64,000 nt of DNA from Flavobacteriaceae bacterium (lineage in GTDB: Bacteria; Bacteroidota; Bacteroidia; Flavobacteriales; Flavobacteriaceae): contig CP031964.1 of the NCBI GenBank assembly GCA_003443635.1, positions 776,321-840,320 of the forward strand, read 5' to 3'. The translations under genes were made by a program, and so were the position numbers. Below the pieces are notes generated by a model that was not told the DNA's origin, searched no databases, and saw only the letters and a list, made by a program, of their open reading frames with translations. This document shows, piece by piece, positions 44,634 to 54,928 of this stretch; the first letter of the stretch is position 1; every line of letters begins with the position of its first letter.

Positions 44634-45164
44634 TTATTTTATTAATTTTGAAAACAAATCCCAGATCATAACTCCAGCACTAACAGAAATGTTTAAAGAA
44701 TGTTTGGTGCCAAATTGAGGGATTTCTAGTACTAGATCACTGGCAGAAACTATTTCTTGATCAACACCTTTAACTTCGTTTCCAAAAACGAGAGCATAAG
44801 TTGTGTTAGTTTCAGGAGTGAAATCATTCAGCATTATTGCATTTTCAGCTTGTTCGATGCTAACGATTTTAATGTTTTTAACTTTCAATTTTTCAATAAC
44901 ACCCATTGTATGTTCAGCATATTCCCAAGCAACAGTATCTGTACTCCCTAGCGCTGTTTTATGAATATCTTTATGTGGTGGTTTAGCTGTAATTCCGCAG
45001 AGATAAATTTTTTCAATTAAAAATGCATCGCTGGTTCTAAAAACACTCCCAATATTATTTAAACTCCTAATATTATCTAAAATAATAATTAAAGGGGTTT
45101 TTGGAGCATTTTTAAAATCATCAATACTTAAACGTTCTAATTCGCTATTTTTTAATTTTCTCAT
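44634..45164 (-). CDS. TrmH/SpoU-family RNA 2'-O-methyltransferase
   Basis: A 176-residue SPOUT methyltransferase lacking an N-terminal RNA-binding extension. The three SpoU motifs are visible: LDNIRSLNNIGSVFRTSDAF (motif 1), YALVFGNEVKGVD (motif 2) and LEIPQFGTKHSLNISVSAGVMIWD (motif 3, with knot-forming loop). It transfers methyl to a ribose 2'-OH of tRNA or rRNA. The target position cannot be told from sequence. It is divergent from mutS across 121 bases. Confidence 0.93.
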   Translation of the reverse strand: MRKLKNSELERLSIDDFKNAPKTPLIIILDNIRSLNNIGSVFRTSDAFLIEKIYLCGITAKPPHKDIHKTALGSTDTVAWEYAEHTMGVIEKLKVKNIKIVSIEQAENAIMLNDFTPETNTTYALVFGNEVKGVDQEIVSASDLVLEIPQFGTKHSLNISVSAGVMIWDLFSKLIK

Positions 45165-45285
45165 GTTAAAATCTCCATATTATTGTAGATAACTTATGTA
45201 TTTTCAATTTTATAAAAAATCAAATATTAATTACATTAGCAATCTTATGACTTTGCAAAAATAATATTTATAAACTACTTGTCTG

Positions 45286-47895
45286 TTGGCTTCAAAAATT
45301 AAAAAAGTAACACCTTTAATGCAACAATATAATGCTATAAAAGCAAAATATCCAGATGCATTATTATTATTTAGAGTAGGTGATTTTTACGAAACATTTG
45401 GAAGTGATGCTGTAAAGACTTCAAAAATTTTAGATATTATTTTAACCAAACGTGGTGCTGGTAGTGAAAGTGAAACCGAATTGGCAGGTTTCCCGCACCA
45501 CTCTTTAAATACATATTTACCAAAACTAGTAAAAGCGGGAGAACGCGTTGCTATTTGCGATCAGTTAGAAGACCCTAAACAAACCAAAAAAATTGTAAAA
45601 CGTGGTGTAACAGAATTAGTAACACCAGGTGTAGCACTAAATGATGAGGTGCTACACTCTAAATCCAATAATTTTTTAGCATCCGTTTATTTCGGGAAAT
45701 ATATTGGAGTTTCTTTTTTAGATGTTTCTACAGGAGAGTTTTTAACCTCACAAGGGAATGAAGAATATATCGATAAGCTATTACAAAATTTTAATCCGAG
45801 TGAGATCTTAATTTCTAAACAAAAGCGTACTGAATTTGCTAATGCTTTTGGAAGTGATTACCATACATTTTATATGGAAGATTGGATATATCAAGATGAT
45901 TATGCTAATGAGACGTTATGCAAACATTTTGAAACAAAATCACTCAAAGGTTTTGGTATTGCAGATTTATACGAAGGAATTATAGCTTCAGGATCTATTT
46001 TACATTATCTCGCCGAAACTCAGCATCATAAACTACAACATATTACAGCAGTAAATCGTATCGCAGAAGATGAGTATGTGTGGATGGATCGTTTTACTAT
46101 TCGAAATTTAGAATTGTATCATTCTACAAATATGAATGCGGTAACGCTCATTAATGTTATTGATAAAACGATTTCTCCAATGGGAGGTCGTATGCTAAAG
46201 CGTTGGTTAGCATTGCCCTTAAAAAATGTCGAAAAAATAAAAAGCCGCCACGAGGTAGTTAAATACTTATTAAACGAATCGGAAACCTTAAATAAAATAC
46301 AGAATCAAGTAAAAAAAGTAGGTGATATAGAACGTTTAATATCTAAAATAGCAACTGCTAAAGTATCGCCTCGAGAAGTAGTTCAACTTAAAAACTCGTT
46401 AGAAGCTATTGTTCCTATTAAAGCAATGACATCTAATTGTAGTAATGATGCTTTAAAAGTTATTGGGGATACTATTCAAGATTGCGAAGTGCTTCGTGAA
46501 AAAATTAAAGAAACTTTAAATGAAGATGCACCAGTTAATATTTTAAAAGGAGGAACAATTTCTTCAGATTTCTCTTCAGAGTTAAAAGAACTTAGAGATT
46601 TGGCATTTTCTGGGAAAGACTATTTGGATAAAATGCTGGAGAGAGAAAGTGAACGTACAGGTATTCCGTCATTAAAAATAGCATCAAATAATGTATTTGG
46701 TTATTATATAGAAGTACGAAATACACATCGTGATAAAGTTCCAGAAGAGTGGATTCGTAAACAAACCTTGGTAAATGCCGAACGTTATATTACTGAAGAA
46801 TTAAAAACCTATGAATCTAAAATTTTAGGTGCAGAAGAACGCATTTTAGCTATCGAACAACAGTTGTTTTCTGAGTTAGTTGGTTGGATGAATCAATATA
46901 TAAAGCCAGTACAGCAAAATGCACATCTGATTGGTCAATTAGATTGTTTATGTGGTTTTGCACAGTTAGCAAAAGAGAATCATTATGTATACCCAATTAT
47001 AGACGATTCATACGATTTAGAAATAAAAGAAGGACGACACCCAGTTATTGAAAAACAATTGCCTTTAGGAGAACCTTATATTACTAATGATTTATTTTTA
47101 GATAGATTTACTCAACAAATTATAATGATTACAGGGCCTAATATGTCTGGTAAATCAGCGATTTTAAGACAAACAGCACTAATTGTTCTATTAGCACAAA
47201 TAGGAAGTTTTGTGCCAGCTGGAAGCGCACGAATTGGTTTAGTTGATAAAATTTTTACACGTGTAGGTGCAAGCGATAATATATCGATGGGAGAATCGAC
47301 ATTTATGGTGGAGATGAATGAAACAGCATCTATACTTAATAATATGTCAGAACGTAGTTTGGTATTACTTGACGAGATTGGCCGTGGTACAAGTACTTAT
47401 GACGGAATTTCTATCGCTTGGGCAATTAGTGAGTATTTACATGAGCATCCAGCAAAAGCAAAAACATTATTTGCAACGCATTATCACGAACTGAATGAAA
47501 TGACCGAAACTTTTGAACGCATTAAAAATTATAATGTGTCTGTAAAAGAGTTGAAGAATAATGTTCTTTTTTTAAGAAAATTAGTTGAAGGTGGTAGCGA
47601 ACATAGCTTTGGTATTCATGTGGCTAAAATGGCTGGAATGCCACAGCAAGTGATCCATCGTGCAAATAAAATATTAAAGCAATTAGAAAAATCACATTCT
47701 AGTGAAGAACTCACTGACAAAGTGAAATCTCTAGATGATGAAATGCAATTGAGTTTTTTTAATTTAGATGACCCTCTTTTAGAGGGCATTAAAGAAGAAA
47801 TTCTGCATATAGATATTAATACTTTAACCCCAGTTGAAGCTTTAATGAAGCTTAATGAAATTAAACGAATGCTTCAAAAAAAGAAAAGAGCTTAA
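45286..47895 (+). CDS. mutS: DNA mismatch repair protein MutS
   Basis: An 869-residue MutS. The mismatch-contact motif [11 protein letters not shown] (Phe-x-Glu) is near residue 29-39. Next come the connector, lever and clamp regions, and then the ATPase with Walker A GPNMSGKS, the [14 protein letters not shown] segment, Walker [17 protein letters not shown] and the H-loop ATHYHEL. The start is a TTG at 45286 ([15 protein letters not shown]); no ATG upstream fits and the next Met lies at residue 12 within conserved sequence. Confidence 0.97.
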   Translation: MASKIKKVTPLMQQYNAIKAKYPDALLLFRVGDFYETFGSDAVKTSKILDIILTKRGAGSESETELAGFPHHSLNTYLPKLVKAGERVAICDQLEDPKQTKKIVKRGVTELVTPGVALNDEVLHSKSNNFLASVYFGKYIGVSFLDVSTGEFLTSQGNEEYIDKLLQNFNPSEILISKQKRTEFANAFGSDYHTFYMEDWIYQDDYANETLCKHFETKSLKGFGIADLYEGIIASGSILHYLAETQHHKLQHITAVNRIAEDEYVWMDRFTIRNLELYHSTNMNAVTLINVIDKTISPMGGRMLKRWLALPLKNVEKIKSRHEVVKYLLNESETLNKIQNQVKKVGDIERLISKIATAKVSPREVVQLKNSLEAIVPIKAMTSNCSNDALKVIGDTIQDCEVLREKIKETLNEDAPVNILKGGTISSDFSSELKELRDLAFSGKDYLDKMLERESERTGIPSLKIASNNVFGYYIEVRNTHRDKVPEEWIRKQTLVNAERYITEELKTYESKILGAEERILAIEQQLFSELVGWMNQYIKPVQQNAHLIGQLDCLCGFAQLAKENHYVYPIIDDSYDLEIKEGRHPVIEKQLPLGEPYITNDLFLDRFTQQIIMITGPNMSGKSAILRQTALIVLLAQIGSFVPAGSARIGLVDKIFTRVGASDNISMGESTFMVEMNETASILNNMSERSLVLLDEIGRGTSTYDGISIAWAISEYLHEHPAKAKTLFATHYHELNEMTETFERIKNYNVSVKELKNNVLFLRKLVEGGSEHSFGIHVAKMAGMPQQVIHRANKILKQLEKSHSSEELTDKVKSLDDEMQLSFFNLDDPLLEGIKEEILHIDINTLTPVEALMKLNEIKRMLQKKKRA

Positions 47896-47921
47896 AAGAA
47901 ATTATTTTTTGCAAAAAAGCC

Positions 47922-47951
47922 TTTGGTATTATTATAAATATTTTAAATTTG
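47922..47951 (+). promoter_or_regulatory. Promoter of the tRNA-Gly/tRNA-Leu operon
   Basis: TTTG at 47922-47925 and TAAATTTG at 47944-47951, spaced by 18 bases, match the Bacteroidetes -33/-7 consensus almost perfectly. The tRNA-Gly gene starts 57 bases after the -7 element. Confidence 0.75.
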
Positions 47952-48008
47952 CACCTCCTTAAGCAATTAGGGATTACAACAAACGTTGTAAGTTCTTTTA
48001 AAACTACT

Positions 48009-48080
48009 GCGAAAGTAGCTCAGGGGTAGAGCATCACCTTGCCAAGGTGGAGGTCGCGGGTTCAAATCCCGTCTTTCGCT
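48009..48080 (+). tRNA. tRNA-Gly (anticodon GCC)
   Basis: A complete cloverleaf: acceptor GCGAAAG pairs with CTTTCGC, the discriminator is T, and the D-arm is GCTC/GAGC. Anticodon stem TCACC/GGTGG encloses loop TTGCCAA, so the anticodon is GCC. The T-arm contains GGGTTCAAATCCC. No 3' CCA is encoded. It is followed after 23 bases by a tRNA-Leu, and the two share a promoter and terminator. Confidence 0.97.
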
Positions 48081-48103
48081 CTAAACCTTAAAAATATACC
48101 AAT

Positions 48104-48187
48104 GCTGAAGTGGTGGAATTGGTAGACACGTTGGACTTAAAATCCAATGTCCATTAGGACGTACGGGTTCAAGTCCCGTCTTCAGTA
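48104..48187 (+). tRNA. tRNA-Leu (anticodon TAA)
   Basis: A class II tRNA of 84 bases with acceptor GCTGAAG pairing with CTTCAGT (one G-T) and discriminator A. Anticodon stem TTGGA/TCCAA encloses loop CTTAAAA, so the anticodon is TAA. It has a long variable arm (TGTCCATTAGGACGT region) and T-arm GGGTTCAAGTCCC. No 3' CCA is encoded. Confidence 0.97.
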
Positions 48188-48189
48188 CT

Positions 48190-48221
48190 AAAGCCTTTAT
48201 CGAAAGATAAAGGCTTTTTTT
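48190..48221 (+). terminator. Rho-independent terminator of the tRNA operon
   Basis: Perfect 12-bp arms AAAGCCTTTATC and GATAAAGGCTTT with a GAAA tetraloop are followed by a T-tract. It lies directly after the tRNA-Leu and before the convergent serine hydrolase gene. Confidence 0.92.
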
Positions 48222-48245
48222 ATTCAAATTAAAATGTCTGTTATT

Positions 48246-49283
48246 TTAGCTTTTAAGAATATTATCTATAACAGAACCAGAAATAATCTTTATAGCTCCT
48301 TCTTGTTGTTCACCAGCTATTTGACTATTAACCCTCCAATTGTATGTGGTAACAATAATGATTTTTTGTTTTGGTACAATTAAAATCGTTTGCCCTCCAT
48401 AACCCTGAGCCATAAAACCAGAAACACCATTTCCTTCTCCTATCCACCAACCATATCCATAACCTTCATTACTTCCAAATAAATTGGGTGGCTGCTGTTG
48501 TTTTGTAGCATCTTTAATGAATCTTTCAGAAATAATACGTTTTCTATTAAACTTACCTTTATTTATATAGAGTTCCCCAAATTTCATCATATCTTTAGGT
48601 TTTAACTCTAAGCCAGCACCACCGTTATAAAAACCATCTGCATGTTGCTCCCATCGTAAATCGGTAATTCCTATAGGTGAGAACAAATATTTTTTTGCAA
48701 ACTGAAGTGTACTCATACCAGAAGCTTTGGTTAAAATAGCAGAAAGTAAATGCATTCCACCACTATTATAATTCCATACTGAACCAGGTTCATGAATGAT
48801 AGGTTTGTCTAAAACGTAGTTGAACTCATTATTTGAAGTAACCCATTTATTGTATTCTGAATTTCTGCCATTTTCATTCCATTCTAACCCACTAGTCATA
48901 CTAAGCAAGTGCTTTATTTTAATGGCTTCTTTTTCTTTGGAAGTTTCGCTTAAATAAATTGAAATAGATTCGTCTACCCCTCCAATAATCCCTTTGTCAA
49001 TAGCGATTCCAATTAATGAAGCTATTACACTTTTTGTTACCGAACGAACATGATCTAGGCTATCTGAAGAATAGCGTTTAAAGTATTCCTCAGCAATTAA
49101 CTTATGATTGTGATTTACTAATAAACTTTTAATATTATTAATGTTTCGAGCTGTTTTGTATACGTTTTCTAATTCTAAAGGATAGTAACCTTTAGAGTTT
49201 GACGCGGAATATCTATCAGATTTATTTTGTCCACAACTTTGAAAACAAATCAAGATCACTAATAATTCAATAATTCTTTTCAT
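48246..49283 (-). CDS. Serine hydrolase, beta-lactamase class C-like lipoprotein
   Basis: A 345-residue exported protein with a lipoprotein signal (lipobox FQSC, Cys near 17). The catalytic SxxK is in RSVTKSVIASLIG (Ser about residue 82, with Lys three on), the YxN motif is YNSGG, and an HxG-like third motif is not clear. This is the beta-lactamase/esterase/D-aminopeptidase fold; activity on beta-lactams is not implied. It is the first of several exported proteins between 48.2 and 56.3 kb. Confidence 0.87.
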   Translation of the reverse strand: MKRIIELLVILICFQSCGQNKSDRYSASNSKGYYPLELENVYKTARNINNIKSLLVNHNHKLIAEEYFKRYSSDSLDHVRSVTKSVIASLIGIAIDKGIIGGVDESISIYLSETSKEKEAIKIKHLLSMTSGLEWNENGRNSEYNKWVTSNNEFNYVLDKPIIHEPGSVWNYNSGGMHLLSAILTKASGMSTLQFAKKYLFSPIGITDLRWEQHADGFYNGGAGLELKPKDMMKFGELYINKGKFNRKRIISERFIKDATKQQQPPNLFGSNEGYGYGWWIGEGNGVSGFMAQGYGGQTILIVPKQKIIIVTTYNWRVNSQIAGEQQEGAIKIISGSVIDNILKS

Positions 49284-49322
49284 TTCAAATTAACTTTATA
49301 AAACGGATGAATTTTTTTAATC

Positions 49323-50168
49323 TTATTTTTTGTCGAGATATTCAAACAATTTTAATTTCAGCCACCAACGATAGATCTCATCATCATCAGCGTTATATAA
49401 ACCTTGTGCTAATAAATAGGGAGCTTCATTAATAATAAAAAACTTATTGACTACCGCAGAAGTAGGGTTGTTAGTATTTTCTACTACATATGGTTTGTAT
49501 TTCTTATTATCTGGTGTTGTATAATCTACTTGTCTGGTAACAATACCTACAGCAAAAGCCTGAGCTCCTTGAGATGGAAAAAATATTGGTTGTAATTTAA
49601 TTTTATCCCCTTCTTTTAAATCCATTGCTCCCCACATTAAAAAACGCAATTGACGAAATCCAAACGAAGGTTCTGAAGTTGTCAGTTCTTTTAAATCTAC
49701 TTCTCCAGTTGCTGTATTTAAACGGGAAGTGACAATTTTATCTTCGAGCACTCGAACCGTGGTATAATCTTCAGGGGTTGAAACTTTTGGTCCAACCGCT
49801 AAATATAGCTGTAGTGTTTTTTCATCAAGATAATAAAATTGTGTACGTCCGTTGGTATCTTCAAATTCGGGAGAACCTGTATCGTGAACTTCAAAAAGAA
49901 TAGCAGATTTTCCATACCAATATACTTTCTGTGCAGTCATGATAACCTGATCGTTTACCGCTTGTCCTTTTTTATTTGTGTATGTACGACTATAAACAGC
50001 TCGATATGGGCGGAAATTTTTGAAAGTAATGTCCTTAGGAAACGTTGATGGCCAACTTTGAAGGTCTGCAAATTTTTTCTTGTAAGGGTGAATACTTTGG
50101 GCATTACATAATGATGATGTAATAGCCACTAGAAGTATGATTAATAGTGTTTTAAAATAATTTTTCAT
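49323..50168 (-). CDS. Exported protein of unknown function
   Basis: A 281-residue protein starting at ATG 50168 with signal peptide MKNYFKTLLIILLVAIT..CNAQ. An in-frame start at 50219 would bury the signal. The mature protein is beta-rich (YRAVYSRTYTNKKGQ, VYWYGKSAILFEVHDTG, FYYLDEKTLQLYLAVGP) with a DUF3108-like feel of a single repeated-strand domain, but I do not recognise a family. It ends 39 bases before the serine hydrolase start and probably shares a transcript with it. Confidence 0.72.
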   Translation of the reverse strand: MKNYFKTLLIILLVAITSSLCNAQSIHPYKKKFADLQSWPSTFPKDITFKNFRPYRAVYSRTYTNKKGQAVNDQVIMTAQKVYWYGKSAILFEVHDTGSPEFEDTNGRTQFYYLDEKTLQLYLAVGPKVSTPEDYTTVRVLEDKIVTSRLNTATGEVDLKELTTSEPSFGFRQLRFLMWGAMDLKEGDKIKLQPIFFPSQGAQAFAVGIVTRQVDYTTPDNKKYKPYVVENTNNPTSAVVNKFFIINEAPYLLAQGLYNADDDEIYRWWLKLKLFEYLDKK

Positions 50169-50311
50169 AATATTGTTGTTAATTGATTGATGCTTTAAAT
50201 ATCGCTTGTAAAACTTCAAAAAAAGGGATTTAAAGATGTTTTTTATGTGACGTTTTTGTGATGAACAGAATGAGATAATTATCTGATGTATATTGTCAAA
50301 AAAAATCTTTT

Positions 50312-52417
50312 ATGAGTAATACTATCACTGAACCATTTACAGTTGGCGATTGGTTAATTGAACCAGAGTTATTATGTATTTCAAAAAGTAAAGAAGTCAG
50401 AAAGTTGGAATTCAGAACTATGGAGATTTTACTTTGCCTTGTTTCTAATCAAGGAGAAGTAGTGTCAAAAAAGAAATTACTTAATGAAGTTTGGGGAGAA
50501 GTATATGTAACTAGTAATTCATTAACAAGAGGAATTTCAAAATTAAGAAAAGCTTTTGATGATGATCCTCACAATCCAAAATATATTGATACTATAAGTA
50601 AGTCTGGTTATAGGTTAGTTGCTCCCGTTAAATTTAATCTGGATTCTAATTATAACACACAACTTGGCACCTTAATATCTCCAACAACCTCAGATGATAA
50701 AAGTAGACGATGGTTATGGAGTTTGGTCGCTATAACTGTTGTTTTAGTATTTAACTTAGCGAGTGTTTCGTTTAGAGATATCTATTCTGAGTTCTATGAC
50801 CCAATTCCAGTTTCTACCCTTGTAGGGCCAGAGAGAGGGTTGGCTATATCTCCTGATGGAAAAAAAATATCTTTCTCTTATGTCGAGCCAGGAACAAATA
50901 ATATAGATGTTTATGTAAAACTTCTTGACGATTTGAGTCAAATCAAATTTACAAACCTAGAAACTCAACAAGCCTATGGTATTTGGTCTCCTGATGGGAA
51001 TTACATGGCTTATGCTAGCGTAGAAGATGGAAATTGTGGTATATATAGAGAACCAAGTTTTGGAGGAGAAAAGGTTCGTATTGGAGATTGTTTTCAGGCA
51101 CCAAGAGATTTTGTATGGTCTCCCGATGGAAAGACTATTGCATTTACTGATTTCAAGCCTAGACGGCAAACCAGAAGTATTTTTTTCTTGGATATAGAAA
51201 CCCATGTTTCTGAAGAAATTTTAACTACCGAAAAAGGAATATCAAATAAGACTCCTACCTTTAGCTCAAATGGAGAATATCTTTTTTTTAATAGAACCAT
51301 CGATGGTCAAAATGGAGATATTTATAAAATGCGCATTTCTGATAAAGAATTAACCCGTCTAACTTTTGATAATTCATGGATTCTTGGATTAGACATTTTT
51401 GATAATGGGAAGCAAATAGCTTTCTCCTCAAATAGAGGAGGTCCATGGGCGATGTGGAAAATGCCTATTTCAAATGGAATTATAACACGATTTCATATCA
51501 ATGATCGAGTGCCTGCTTATCCAAGATTTTCTGCTAATGGAAAACGTATGGTATATAAAAGTATCCAAGACCAAATTCAACTTTGGACTATTGAGAAAGA
51601 AGAATCAGGATTTAAAACCCCTGTACAAGTTGCCAGTTCTACCAGAACTGAAATACACCCATCTCTTTCTAACGATGGAAATAAAATAGTATTTATATCT
51701 AACAGATCAGGAAATTTTGAAGTTTGGTCCAATAACTTAAAAGATAATAATCTTACTAAATTAACGTCACTTAAAGGTAGTTTTGTTAATATGCCGTCCT
51801 GGTCTCGAGATGGATCTGAAGTGGTGTTTGATGCTAGAATTAATGAAGATAATGCCATATATATATTAGATGTAGCTTCTAAACTAATAAGAACTTTTAT
51901 TGACTTAAAAGGAGATCAGGTTAATGCTCGTTATTCTAGAGATGGGAAATTTATTTATTTTGCCTCTAATCACTCAGGAACATGGCAAATCTGGAAAAAA
52001 TCAGTTTTTGATACTAATGCAGCTATTGAGCAAATAACCACCAATGGAGGATATCATATGCAAGAAGGTTATAATGATGGTTATTTGTACTATTCTCGAT
52101 CTGACGCTTCAGGTATATGGAGATTAAAAGAAGGAGATGATAAAGCAGAAGAATTATTTATATCAAATTTAAGTAGTATCGATTGGGGGAGTTGGGTGCC
52201 AGTTAATGATGGAATTCTCTATATAAATAGAGATTTTGGAATACAAATTTACCACCAATCTTATAATACAGAAAAAGCACCTGTTTCTCTATTTAATCCT
52301 GCCAAGCGAATTCAGCTAGCAAACCCAACCTTAACTGCTACTTTAGATGGAAGTAAAATTATATTTGCTCAGATTGAAAATAGTGAAGATGAAATTATGA
52401 TGGTAGATTTTAAATAA
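50312..52417 (+). CDS. Membrane-tethered winged-helix regulator with external beta-propeller (CadC-like)
   Basis: A 701-residue one-component regulator. Residues 1-105 are an OmpR/PhoB-type winged helix (LEFRTMEILLCLVSNQGEVVSKKKLLNEVWG, ISKLRKAFDDDP, ISKSGYRL). A single transmembrane helix is at 134-153. The rest is a TolB/WD40-like PD40 propeller with at least nine repeats of the type WSPDGNYMAYAS, outside the cytoplasm. This is the layout of CadC/ToxR-like sensors that bind DNA from the membrane. It is divergent from the secreted-unknown and serine hydrolase pair, which are likely targets. Confidence 0.88.
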   Translation: MSNTITEPFTVGDWLIEPELLCISKSKEVRKLEFRTMEILLCLVSNQGEVVSKKKLLNEVWGEVYVTSNSLTRGISKLRKAFDDDPHNPKYIDTISKSGYRLVAPVKFNLDSNYNTQLGTLISPTTSDDKSRRWLWSLVAITVVLVFNLASVSFRDIYSEFYDPIPVSTLVGPERGLAISPDGKKISFSYVEPGTNNIDVYVKLLDDLSQIKFTNLETQQAYGIWSPDGNYMAYASVEDGNCGIYREPSFGGEKVRIGDCFQAPRDFVWSPDGKTIAFTDFKPRRQTRSIFFLDIETHVSEEILTTEKGISNKTPTFSSNGEYLFFNRTIDGQNGDIYKMRISDKELTRLTFDNSWILGLDIFDNGKQIAFSSNRGGPWAMWKMPISNGIITRFHINDRVPAYPRFSANGKRMVYKSIQDQIQLWTIEKEESGFKTPVQVASSTRTEIHPSLSNDGNKIVFISNRSGNFEVWSNNLKDNNLTKLTSLKGSFVNMPSWSRDGSEVVFDARINEDNAIYILDVASKLIRTFIDLKGDQVNARYSRDGKFIYFASNHSGTWQIWKKSVFDTNAAIEQITTNGGYHMQEGYNDGYLYYSRSDASGIWRLKEGDDKAEELFISNLSSIDWGSWVPVNDGILYINRDFGIQIYHQSYNTEKAPVSLFNPAKRIQLANPTLTATLDGSKIIFAQIENSEDEIMMVDFK

Positions 52418-52436
52418 TGTCTTTATAATATTTTTA

Positions 52437-53687
52437 TTAATCGAATACTATATTTTGTTCAGATTTATTATAAAGCTCTATATTTTTCACTTCACTTAAT
52501 CCATAAAATCGATACCGCACGCCAACAATATCTCCAATAGAATTTTCAAATTGAGTTGAGAAAACTTTTTTATGATCTACAGAAACTGTAAGATGTTTGT
52601 TTTCTGTTTTAATATTAATAATTCTAAATTCAGAAAAATCTACGCCTAAAGAAGATAAATCATTTGTTTTACCATTTATCGTTTTTTCACTTATTAAGCC
52701 TTCAATTTCTGAAATACAACCTGAAATTGCAAACGGAATAATTAATGCACTTTTTGTGCCTATAATGTATACATATGTTTTTTGACAAACCGCCCATTTT
52801 TCTCGATATACATTTTTAATACTCGAGTTTAAGATAAAATTATCGCCAGAAATGGAGTCTAAAGAATTAATATAATGAAATGTAGAAATTAAAGGTTGTG
52901 TACTAGATTTAATTTCATTCATTACGTTATTCGAAAATGATAAATTGTGCTGTGACCAGCTTTTATCTCTTATGTATTTTGGTATAGGTTCATAATCTAT
53001 GGTTGCTAACCAGCCATCTGTTTTAATAAATAAATCGTGCTCTTTTATGATATTACCATCAATCATTAATTTTGCTCTAAAATAACCAGGATAGTAATAC
53101 TGTCCAGTCGCTTGAGTTTGCTCTTGTTCTAACTTTATGATTTTTGTAGGATCCCAAAACTGCTGAATATAAATGCTATCTGATTGAACTCCGTTTAAAT
53201 TAAAATCAAAAACTACTGAGTTAGGTAGTCCTTTGGTAACAGGCTTACTTGCAAATGTTATCTTTGAAACATCAAAACCTGCCTCTTCTTTATTATTAAT
53301 ACCTATAACCGAAAACAGTGAAATAAAAAACAGAGCAATTATTGAAGCATATCCAAAAATTTTAACCTTGTTATCGTTAGGTTTTATTTTTCTGTTTTCA
53401 GAAATGTTGTCCTCAGATTTTATTTTAAAATCTCTCCAATTATCATATCCTGCAAATTGAGAAAGAGTATTTAAAGTACTTATACTTGGAGCACTTTTAT
53501 AATTTACTTTGCCCCAAACACGTTTTAATGTTGTTGAACTAAGAAGAACCTGTGTTTCTTTTTGTATTACCTCACTTAACTCAATAAACATTTCGCTATG
53601 CCATTCTTTGGCAATTCCCCATCCTAACTTTTCTTCAATTTGAAGTAAGCATTTTTGAACTAAACGATATTCTTTGTAATGATTCAT
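52437..53687 (-). CDS. Single-pass membrane protein with helical cytosolic head and external beta-domain (putative tethered regulator)
   Basis: A 416-residue protein starting at ATG 53687. Residues 1-90 form a helical cytosolic domain (LVQKCLLQIEEKLGWG, then LSSTTLKRVWGKVNYKSAPSIST, then FAGYDNWRDFK) that resembles a DNA-binding helix-turn-helix domain found in other Bacteroidetes. A transmembrane helix lies at 111-130, and residues 135-416 form an external beta-rich region (a PKD-like part and a jelly-roll-like end). The first domain is my inference. It is divergent, over 111 bases, from the LamG/DUF1080-like gene, an obvious target if it regulates. Confidence 0.75.
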   Translation of the reverse strand: MNHYKEYRLVQKCLLQIEEKLGWGIAKEWHSEMFIELSEVIQKETQVLLSSTTLKRVWGKVNYKSAPSISTLNTLSQFAGYDNWRDFKIKSEDNISENRKIKPNDNKVKIFGYASIIALFFISLFSVIGINNKEEAGFDVSKITFASKPVTKGLPNSVVFDFNLNGVQSDSIYIQQFWDPTKIIKLEQEQTQATGQYYYPGYFRAKLMIDGNIIKEHDLFIKTDGWLATIDYEPIPKYIRDKSWSQHNLSFSNNVMNEIKSSTQPLISTFHYINSLDSISGDNFILNSSIKNVYREKWAVCQKTYVYIIGTKSALIIPFAISGCISEIEGLISEKTINGKTNDLSSLGVDFSEFRIINIKTENKHLTVSVDHKKVFSTQFENSIGDIVGVRYRFYGLSEVKNIELYNKSEQNIVFD

Positions 53688-53798
53688 GTTAATAACCAAA
53701 GTTCATTAAAAAAAACGATGTGTACAATATTGAATGGTTTTGTATCAACTTGTTACAGTAAAACACAAAAAAAAACAAAGCTTTACAAAAAAAGCATT

Positions 53799-54905
53799 AT
53801 GAGATTTTTCAAAATAACTATTGTATTATTATGTATTTGGCAAACAAGCATCGCACAAAATTATATTCCTATTGATACCCTAAATTGGGATATAAGAGCT
53901 AAATCGTACGAGCTAAAACATTACAAAGGAAAAGATGCTATTTATATAGAAAATGGTGCAATTTTTCTTAAAAATGCTAAATTTTTAAATGGAACGATTG
54001 AGTTTGATATATTTCTTAATGAAGAACGTATGTATCCTGGTGTTTTTTTTAGAGCTGATGAAAATTTTAATAATGGAGAGCAATGGTTTATTAGAACACA
54101 TTTATCTGGTTTAGAAGATGGTAATCAAGCTGCGCCTGCTACAAACGGCATAACACCTTTTCAGTTTTATTTTGGCCCAAAATATTCTTTTGCATACGAT
54201 TATAAATATGATGATTGGACACATGTAAAGGTTGTCGTTAATAATGATAAAGCACAAGTGTTTTTAGATCATGCAAAAAAACCAAACTTATCTTGGAATT
54301 TATTTCATGAACCCAAAGCAGGTGGATTAATGATTAGAGGAGGAAGAGTACCTATGCATATAGCAGATGTTAAAGTTAATATAAATGAATACAAATTAAT
54401 AGATTTTAACCCCATAGAAAAGAAACCTATTGAAAGCTTAATACAAGAATGGGAAGTGTCTGATAAATTTGAAGAAAAATTGCTAGAAGACCCTACAAAA
54501 ATCTCATCGGTTATTAAAGAAAGAAAATGGGGAAGAACAATTGAATTAGAAGAAGGTATTGCAGCTAATATCTCTAGAGTGCAAGTACTACGTAATGGCA
54601 CTCCTGGAGAAACTGTATTTGCAAGAGTTATAATTGATTCAGATTACAATCAAATTAAATTATTTCATTTTGGATATAGTGATAGGGTTATTGCAATTTT
54701 AAATGATGAAGCTATTTATAAAGGTGATAATGGATGGAGAACAAGAGATTATCGATATTTGGGTACCATTGGATTATTTGATGGGATTTATTTAAATTTA
54801 AAAAAAGGCAAAAACACTTTGTTAATGGCAGTTTCAGAAAATTTTGGTGGCTGGTTGATTACTGGGAAGTTTGATAATAATAAGGGAATTAAAATATTAA
54901 AATAA
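53799..54905 (+). CDS. Exported LamG/DUF1080-like protein
   Basis: A 368-residue protein starting at ATG 53799 with signal peptide MRFFKITIVLLCIWQTSIAQ; the frame is open for 120 bases upstream but contains no plausible start. Residues 25-195 form a jelly-roll of the type GTIEFDIFLNEERMYPGVFFRADENFNNGEQWFIRTH, as in DUF1080/LamG sugar-binding or glycosidase-like domains. Residues 215-368 form a second beta-domain (VFARVIIDSDYNQIKLFHFGYSD). No catalytic residues can be named. It precedes the metallopeptidase gene by 23 bases, so the two are probably co-transcribed. Confidence 0.8.
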   Translation: MRFFKITIVLLCIWQTSIAQNYIPIDTLNWDIRAKSYELKHYKGKDAIYIENGAIFLKNAKFLNGTIEFDIFLNEERMYPGVFFRADENFNNGEQWFIRTHLSGLEDGNQAAPATNGITPFQFYFGPKYSFAYDYKYDDWTHVKVVVNNDKAQVFLDHAKKPNLSWNLFHEPKAGGLMIRGGRVPMHIADVKVNINEYKLIDFNPIEKKPIESLIQEWEVSDKFEEKLLEDPTKISSVIKERKWGRTIELEEGIAANISRVQVLRNGTPGETVFARVIIDSDYNQIKLFHFGYSDRVIAILNDEAIYKGDNGWRTRDYRYLGTIGLFDGIYLNLKKGKNTLLMAVSENFGGWLITGKFDNNKGIKILK

Positions 54906-54928
54906 CTTAAAATAAAACGTGAGCTCTT

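Noticed and set aside
48009..48187. tRNA pair as a possible integration site
   Set aside because: Both tRNA genes are complete with promoter and terminator, no duplicated tRNA 3' end and no integrase nearby.
53679..53798. Extended N-terminus of the LamG-like protein
   Set aside because: The 40 extra codons are in a divergent promoter region and would bury a clear signal peptide beginning at 53799.
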